64,000 nucleotides of DNA from Hwangdonia seohaensis (GTDB lineage: Bacteria > Bacteroidota > Bacteroidia > Flavobacteriales > Flavobacteriaceae): contig NZ_JAVSCK010000003.1 of NCBI RefSeq assembly GCF_031932625.1, forward strand, positions 310,001 to 374,000, read 5' to 3'. Shown piece by piece: positions 60,601 through 64,000 of this stretch. The number at the start of each line of letters is the position of its first letter. The first letter of the stretch is position 1. Position numbers and translations under genes: made by a program. The notes below the pieces were generated by a model. It searched no databases. It was not told the origin of the DNA and saw only the letters and a program-made list of their open reading frames with translations.

Positions 60601-60958
60601 TAACTTTAGCCTTTTCCGTTACATCTTCAAACTTAAAATCGCCTTTGTTTAAGTAAAGTTTGTTGTCTTTTAAGTTGGATGTAAAATAAATATCGGATAA
60701 GCCATCATTGTTTATATCGCCAACCGCAACGCCGCCACCATTATAGAAATACTCGTAAACCATACTATTCATAGCGCTGCTTTCGGGTATGTCGTTAATG
60801 AAATTCACGCCACTTTCATGGGCTGGTAGCTCTGAAAACAAGGTTGAATGATGGGCTTCTGTTTGGCGTGTTTCTTTATTTGAATCCTTTTTACATGAAA
60901 AGTTAAACATGCTTAAAAAAACAATAACCAACGTGATATAGTGATGGGGTTTAATCAT
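57635..60958 (-). CDS. FG-GAP/VCBS-repeat lipoprotein with ASPIC/UnbV domain
   Basis: About 1107 aa. Start chosen at the ATG at 60956-60958, which gives a lipoprotein signal ending FNFSC; the upstream start is in a run of hydrophobic residues before it. The body is a series of FG-GAP beta-propeller repeats with calcium-loop DxNxDGxxD motifs (DINNDGLSDIYF, DFDKDGDLDMFL, DLNQDGWPDIYV...). The UnbV-type domain is near GIGVRVEAKTKSGTQYLENYPTRGYQSAVEP. Such proteins sit with SusC/SusD pairs as surface glycan- or polymer-binding partners. Third gene of that operon. Confidence 0.9.
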   Translation of the reverse strand: MIKPHHYITLVIVFLSMFNFSCKKDSNKETRQTEAHHSTLFSELPAHESGVNFINDIPESSAMNSMVYEYFYNGGGVAVGDINNDGLSDIYFTSNLKDNKLYLNKGDFKFEDVTEKAKVKGSFGWTTGVTMVDINADGWLDIYVCKSGKGKAKNRQNELFINNKNGTFTESATQYGLNFSGYSTQASFFDFDKDGDLDMFLLNHNVSPINTNNPENFKNKEDEFVGDKLYRNDNGKFVDISKQSGIIGNPLGFGLGVSVGDLNQDGWPDIYVANDYIEHDYLYYKNGDGTFTESLKSSLKHIPNFSMGTDIADFNNDGLLDIMSLDMVAEDNYGIKTSMSGMNPEIFNHAVNNGFHYQYMFNALQMNLGDQNFSEIAQLSGVSNTDWSWSPLFADFDNDGHKDLFVSNGLKRDFRNNDFRNHKLKRLEEAQKNNEKMAAVIEELVKQTPQRKTRNYFFKNNGDLTFNKTSADWGITNATFSNGAAYADLDNDGDLDLVVNNIDEPATILKNNSNKNYLQFQFKGNPKNPFGIGVRVEAKTKSGTQYLENYPTRGYQSAVEPMLHFGLNQLKSVESITVIWPDNKFQTLKDVSANQRLTINYNDAKPLGKFNKAPNTTLFTDVTNRLKLKHKHIENDHNDFINESLLPHKMSQFGPAVVVADINNDGLDDFYIGGSKGHSGTLYIQNKDEMFSVSNAETWDIDKSYEDVNAIFFDADNDGDLDLYVVSGGNEWQANSSMYQDRLYINTNGNFKKSNTNLPKMYSSGSCVKPFDFDKDGDLDLFIGSRLKAQTYPFSDTSYLLENDNGKFKDVTQQKAPKLSNIGMVTDAIWTDFDNDNQTDLIVVGEWMEISFFKNENGNFIRQENMLPNSSGWWNSIKGADFDNDGDTDYIVGNLGLNYKYKASVKEPFEVFSTDFDDNGTNDIVLGYYNNQDLFPLRGRECSSNQMPFIKKKFPTYNDFGSAKLIDVYGKEKLEEALHLKASTFASVYLENLGNGQFNTMALPNQAQVSSINDILIDDFNNDGLKDILVAGNMYQSEIETTRNDASYGLLLINNGKNHFKPISALESGIAIKGMVKDLSTIQQKNTKSILVTINNDALVVYNLNAQ

Positions 60959-60991
60959 TAAAATGAATTTGATAAATGTAAAAGTAAGAAA

Positions 60992-61019
60992 CACCTAGAA
61001 ATAAGTTTATTCCTAGGTG
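60992..61019. terminator. Hairpin between susD and the UnbV gene
   Basis: CACCTAGAAATAA and TTATTCCTAGGTG arms (one mismatch). On the minus strand it is followed by a T-rich stretch. It may partly terminate after susD, or stabilise the susCD mRNA relative to the downstream gene. Confidence 0.6.
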
Positions 61020-61065
61020 CATCCAATTAAGAAACTAATCTAAAACTAACTCTTCTTCTTAAGTT

Positions 61066-62586
61066 TTACCACCCTGGATTTGGATCCAAATTGGTATTTA
61101 TATTTATTTCTTGCAGCGGAATTGGGAACACAATATGCTTGTCTTGAAAATTCTCTGCAAAAGGTTTGTTGTGATTTTCCAAAGTGGTTTTAATAGATTC
61201 TGTTGCAGTGCTTCCGCGTTGCCATCGGTATAAATCGAACCAACGTATGCCAAATTCCATGGCCAATTCAACGGGACGTTCATGATGACGGATTTGCGTG
61301 CGCAATTCATCTTTTGTCATTGTGCCCAAAGCTTCTGCGCCACCACGTTGCCTCACAATGTTAACCTGGTCTATGGCCAATGGTGTTTTGTCGTTTTCGT
61401 TTAAGGCTTCGGCATACATGAGCAGCACATCGGCATAACGGATTACAGAGATATTAGTCCCGTTATAGAAATTTTCATCGGCATTAAACGCATACTTTTT
61501 AAAGTATTTAGGATGGTTTAAATCTGCTGCAACACTGGCATAGGTTTCATTTTGACCGGAATCCCTACTGTACATTTCTGAGTTGGGGTCGTCAAAGAAA
61601 ATACTTTCGTAAACCCGATTGCTAATATCGCCACCCGCATCTAAATCTGTTTTCATTTCGTCAACCAACCATTGTGATGGGTAAAACAATTCCCAGCCAC
61701 CAAAGGCATAAGGAGATACCTGAAAGTTGAAAACCTGACGCTCGTCATTTCCGTTAGAGCGGTCTCCTGAAAATTGAATTTCAAAAACACTTTCACTTCC
61801 GTTTTCAGCTAATCCGTTAAAGTTATCGGCATAATTTGGTAGTAATGCATAGCCCATACCCGTAACTTCTTCCAACTTTGTTTCGGCTGGACCCCATTTT
61901 TCTTGAAATAAATAGACTTTGCCCAACAATGCTTTTGCAGCCCCTTGTGTGGCTCTACCTTTCCATTCTGATGGATAGCTTGTTGGTAAATCTGCTTCAG
62001 CTTCACTTAAATCTGTTTCTATTTGTGCCCAAACGGCAGAAGGTGCAGCTTGACTTGGAAATAAGTTTTCCAATTCGCCACTAAATGTGGTAACAAGCGG
62101 TACATTTTCAAAACCTGTTACCAACCAAAAATAGTAGTAGGCTCTTAAAAATTTGGCTTCGGCAACCAATCCTTTTTTAGTATCGGCAGAAAGCGCTTCC
62201 ATTTCGGGCACTTGCTGTAATATTTGATTGGCGCGACCAATACCGGCGTAACTTGCTTGCCAGACATTGTATGGACCGCTTTCTTCGGTTGTGTTGGAAA
62301 AACTTGCTAAAGAACGCCCGTAAGTTTCGGCTGTATTATTGGTTACATCGTCTGCTCTGTATGCCATAGACGTGTAAATTTCTTCAAAAAACGCCCATTT
62401 GCTTCCGCTTGCACTTTGCATGGCACCATAGGCGGCCGTTAGGGCTTGCATGGCATGAGCTTCGGTTTGCCAAAAACTCTCTTCAGTTAATACTTCTTTA
62501 TTTTCAACATTAATAAAATCATCGCTACATGAATTTAAAAACCCGATAAAGCATACTGTTATAATTATATATTTTAATTTTTTCAT
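61066..62586 (-). CDS. SusD/RagB-family nutrient-binding lipoprotein
   Basis: 506 aa. Lipoprotein signal ending FLNSC. SusD-type TPR-like fold with the conserved N-terminal EESFWQTEAHAMQALTAAYGAM and the C-terminal RGG.EALGTMTKDELRTQIRHHERPVELAMEFGIRWFDLYRW. Surface lipoprotein that closes the SusC pore; begins 16 bp after the susC stop. The substrate is unknown; no glycosidase is visible in the window. Confidence 0.95.
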   Translation of the reverse strand: MKKLKYIIITVCFIGFLNSCSDDFINVENKEVLTEESFWQTEAHAMQALTAAYGAMQSASGSKWAFFEEIYTSMAYRADDVTNNTAETYGRSLASFSNTTEESGPYNVWQASYAGIGRANQILQQVPEMEALSADTKKGLVAEAKFLRAYYYFWLVTGFENVPLVTTFSGELENLFPSQAAPSAVWAQIETDLSEAEADLPTSYPSEWKGRATQGAAKALLGKVYLFQEKWGPAETKLEEVTGMGYALLPNYADNFNGLAENGSESVFEIQFSGDRSNGNDERQVFNFQVSPYAFGGWELFYPSQWLVDEMKTDLDAGGDISNRVYESIFFDDPNSEMYSRDSGQNETYASVAADLNHPKYFKKYAFNADENFYNGTNISVIRYADVLLMYAEALNENDKTPLAIDQVNIVRQRGGAEALGTMTKDELRTQIRHHERPVELAMEFGIRWFDLYRWQRGSTATESIKTTLENHNKPFAENFQDKHIVFPIPLQEININTNLDPNPGW

Positions 62587-62602
62587 TGTTCTTTTTTTTA
62601 AT

Positions 62603-64000
62603 TTATAGTGAAAGATTTACTCCTAAAATAAACGACTTTGTTAAAGGGTAAAAACCTCTATCTACACCTCTTGTAAATGTGCCTCCATTTGCAAGTCCTG
62701 GGTCGAAGCCCGAATAATCTGTAATGGTAAACAAATTATTGGCTGTTACATAAATTCTAGCATTGGAAATGGCCAGTTTAGAAGTTACAGATTCTGGAAA
62801 AGTATAACCAATTTGAATGTTTTTCAATCTTAAATAAGAACCATCTTCTAAGAAATAACTCGAAGGGCGAATATTATTGTTGGGGTCGCCAAATGCATTT
62901 CTTGGAATACCGCTTCCCGTGTTTTGAGGTGTCCAAGCATTCAATAAATCTGATGACATATTGTTTCTGTCGGTTCTGTACAACCACATTTTTACACCGT
63001 TGTAAATTTTGTTGCCCTGCGTTCCTTGAAAAAACACACTGGCATCAAAGTTTTTATATCGGGCATTAAAATTCAATCCGTATTCAAAATCTGGAAGGCC
63101 ACTGCCCATGTACTTTTTATCTTCATCACCTAAAGAACCATTGCCACTAATATCCGTAAACCTTAGGTCACCGGGAACAGCATCTGGCTGAACGCCATGG
63201 GCATCGATTTCTGCTTGTGTTTGAAAAATCCCATCGGCTTCAAATAAATAAAACCGTCCTATTTCCCCACCAACTTCGGTTCTTGTGGTTGGAAAGTTGT
63301 TAAACTCAATAAAGCCATCAGTAAAAGACTCATTGGCAACACCCAATTTTGTAACTTTATTTTTTGAGCTACTTATGTTTGCTGAAACATCAAAAGTGAA
63401 ATCTTTATCGGAATCGCTATTATAAGTCAGCGATAAGCCCCAACCTTTGTTTTCTAAATTTCCGCCGTTTGTTAATGGAAATGACGTTATTCCTGACGAT
63501 GCTGGAATTGGTACAGACACTAACATATCGGTTGTTTTAGAAATAAAATAATCAAAAGTAGCTTTAATACTATTATTTAAAAGTCCTAAATCTACCCCAA
63601 TGTTTGTTGTTGCGGTTTCTTCCCATTGAATATCTGGAGTTGGCAACGAATTGGCAATGGCTCCAACCAATACATTTTGACTAACACCTTCGCCAAAAGG
63701 ATAGTTTAACTGCTGTCCGCCAGAACCTATTCGAGCTAAAAACAAATGCTCGCCAATAAGTTGATTCCCTAAAGTACCGTAGCTAAATCTAGGTTTTATT
63801 TGGCTAAATAAATCGGATTCAAAAAATTCTTCATTGTGCAATGCCCAACCTAAAGACAGAGAGTAAAATGTACCGTATTTATTATCTGGTCCAAATCGAG
63901 ATGAACCATCGCGCCTTACACTGGTTTGTAAATAGTATTTTTTACTGAAATCGTAATTGATACGTCCAAAATAAGATTGCAATGTATTTGTTGAATTAAA
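62603..64000 (-). CDS. SusC/RagA-family TonB-dependent transporter (5' part outside the window)
   Basis: The C-terminal ~465 residues of the beta-barrel (e.g. FGRINYDFSKKYYLQTSVRRDGSSRFGPDNKYG, LGNQLIGEHL, YLRLKNIQIGYTFPESVTSK, ending SFILGVNLSL). The frame is open to the window edge (..FNSTNTLQSYFG..), so the plug and signal peptide lie beyond 64000. First gene of a susC-susD-UnbV operon. Confidence 0.95.
   Translation of the reverse strand, partial: FNSTNTLQSYFGRINYDFSKKYYLQTSVRRDGSSRFGPDNKYGTFYSLSLGWALHNEEFFESDLFSQIKPRFSYGTLGNQLIGEHLFLARIGSGGQQLNYPFGEGVSQNVLVGAIANSLPTPDIQWEETATTNIGVDLGLLNNSIKATFDYFISKTTDMLVSVPIPASSGITSFPLTNGGNLENKGWGLSLTYNSDSDKDFTFDVSANISSSKNKVTKLGVANESFTDGFIEFNNFPTTRTEVGGEIGRFYLFEADGIFQTQAEIDAHGVQPDAVPGDLRFTDISGNGSLGDEDKKYMGSGLPDFEYGLNFNARYKNFDASVFFQGTQGNKIYNGVKMWLYRTDRNNMSSDLLNAWTPQNTGSGIPRNAFGDPNNNIRPSSYFLEDGSYLRLKNIQIGYTFPESVTSKLAISNARIYVTANNLFTITDYSGFDPGLANGGTFTRGVDRGFYPLTKSFILGVNLSL

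Overview
The window is chromosomal DNA of a member of the Flavobacteriaceae (Bacteroidota). The evidence is an intact gldKLMN cluster (gliding / type IX secretion), a T9SS C-terminal sorting domain on a secreted nuclease, a SusC/SusD pair, -7 promoter boxes of the form TAnnTTTG, low G+C and almost no Shine-Dalgarno sequences. The genus cannot be fixed from sequence alone.

Layout. (1) 0.3-8.4 kb, minus strand: secreted endonuclease I, an RsmB-type rRNA methyltransferase, and a tight cluster of two ATP-grasp proteins, a glutamine-amidotransferase-like protein, a GCS2-type carboxylate-amine ligase and an esterase, which looks like a small peptide/amide-bond pathway. (2) 8.6-16.4 kb, minus strand: DUF6090-like protein, groEL, groES, secG, a TPR-like protein, LptE, a sigma-54 activator and miaB. 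groES has a good -24/-12 (sigma-54) promoter, so the activator in the same block is a candidate regulator. (3) 16.5-34.2 kb, plus strand: lipoproteins, an LVIVD-repeat protein, twin membrane proteins, topA, an arginase-fold protein that has lost its metal ligands, gldK-gldL-gldM-gldN, an oxidoreductase, an ABC-F ATPase and an LRR protein. (4) 34.3-45.7 kb: an accessory island that begins at an initiator tRNA-fMet. It carries a first tyrosine recombinase with two companions, then a cassette array (37.5-43.9 kb), then a second tyrosine recombinase (44.06-45.19 kb). (5) 45.8-57.5 kb: a copper/heavy-metal efflux cluster (HYC_CC_PP protein, CusA-type RND pump, TolC-type channel, P1B ATPase, PepSY protein, CusB-type adaptor, HMA lipoprotein). 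(6) 57.6-64 kb, minus strand: a SusC (cut by the window end), SusD and FG-GAP/UnbV lipoprotein uptake operon.

The most unusual content is the cassette array. Eight units are separated by seven near-identical, imperfectly palindromic bodies (93, 96 or 191 bp). The bodies begin ...AAC and end GTT..., as integron attC sites do. In every unit the first ten bases (GTT plus seven unit-specific bases) are repeated as a reverse complement at that unit's own far end (7 units at 10/10, one at 9/10). Position 11 is always G on the left and always T opposite it, followed by T-A pairs. Excision of unit plus body as a circle would bring these bases together into one extended hairpin, which is the logic of attC sites in circular cassettes. 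Six units carry tiny genes running tail-to-tail from the two cassette ends, with overlapping 3' ends, so each body lies between divergent gene starts. The recombinase next to the array ends like integron integrases but lacks their extra internal segment. I read this as an integron-like cassette system of Bacteroidota. Whether it has been described elsewhere I cannot tell from the sequence.

Several genes have been altered by small dispersed repeats: the end of miaB, an in-frame palindromic repeat inside the RND pump gene, and a four-helix-bundle (S23/IVP) insertion whose flanking repeat encodes most of the signal peptide of the downstream TolC-like protein.
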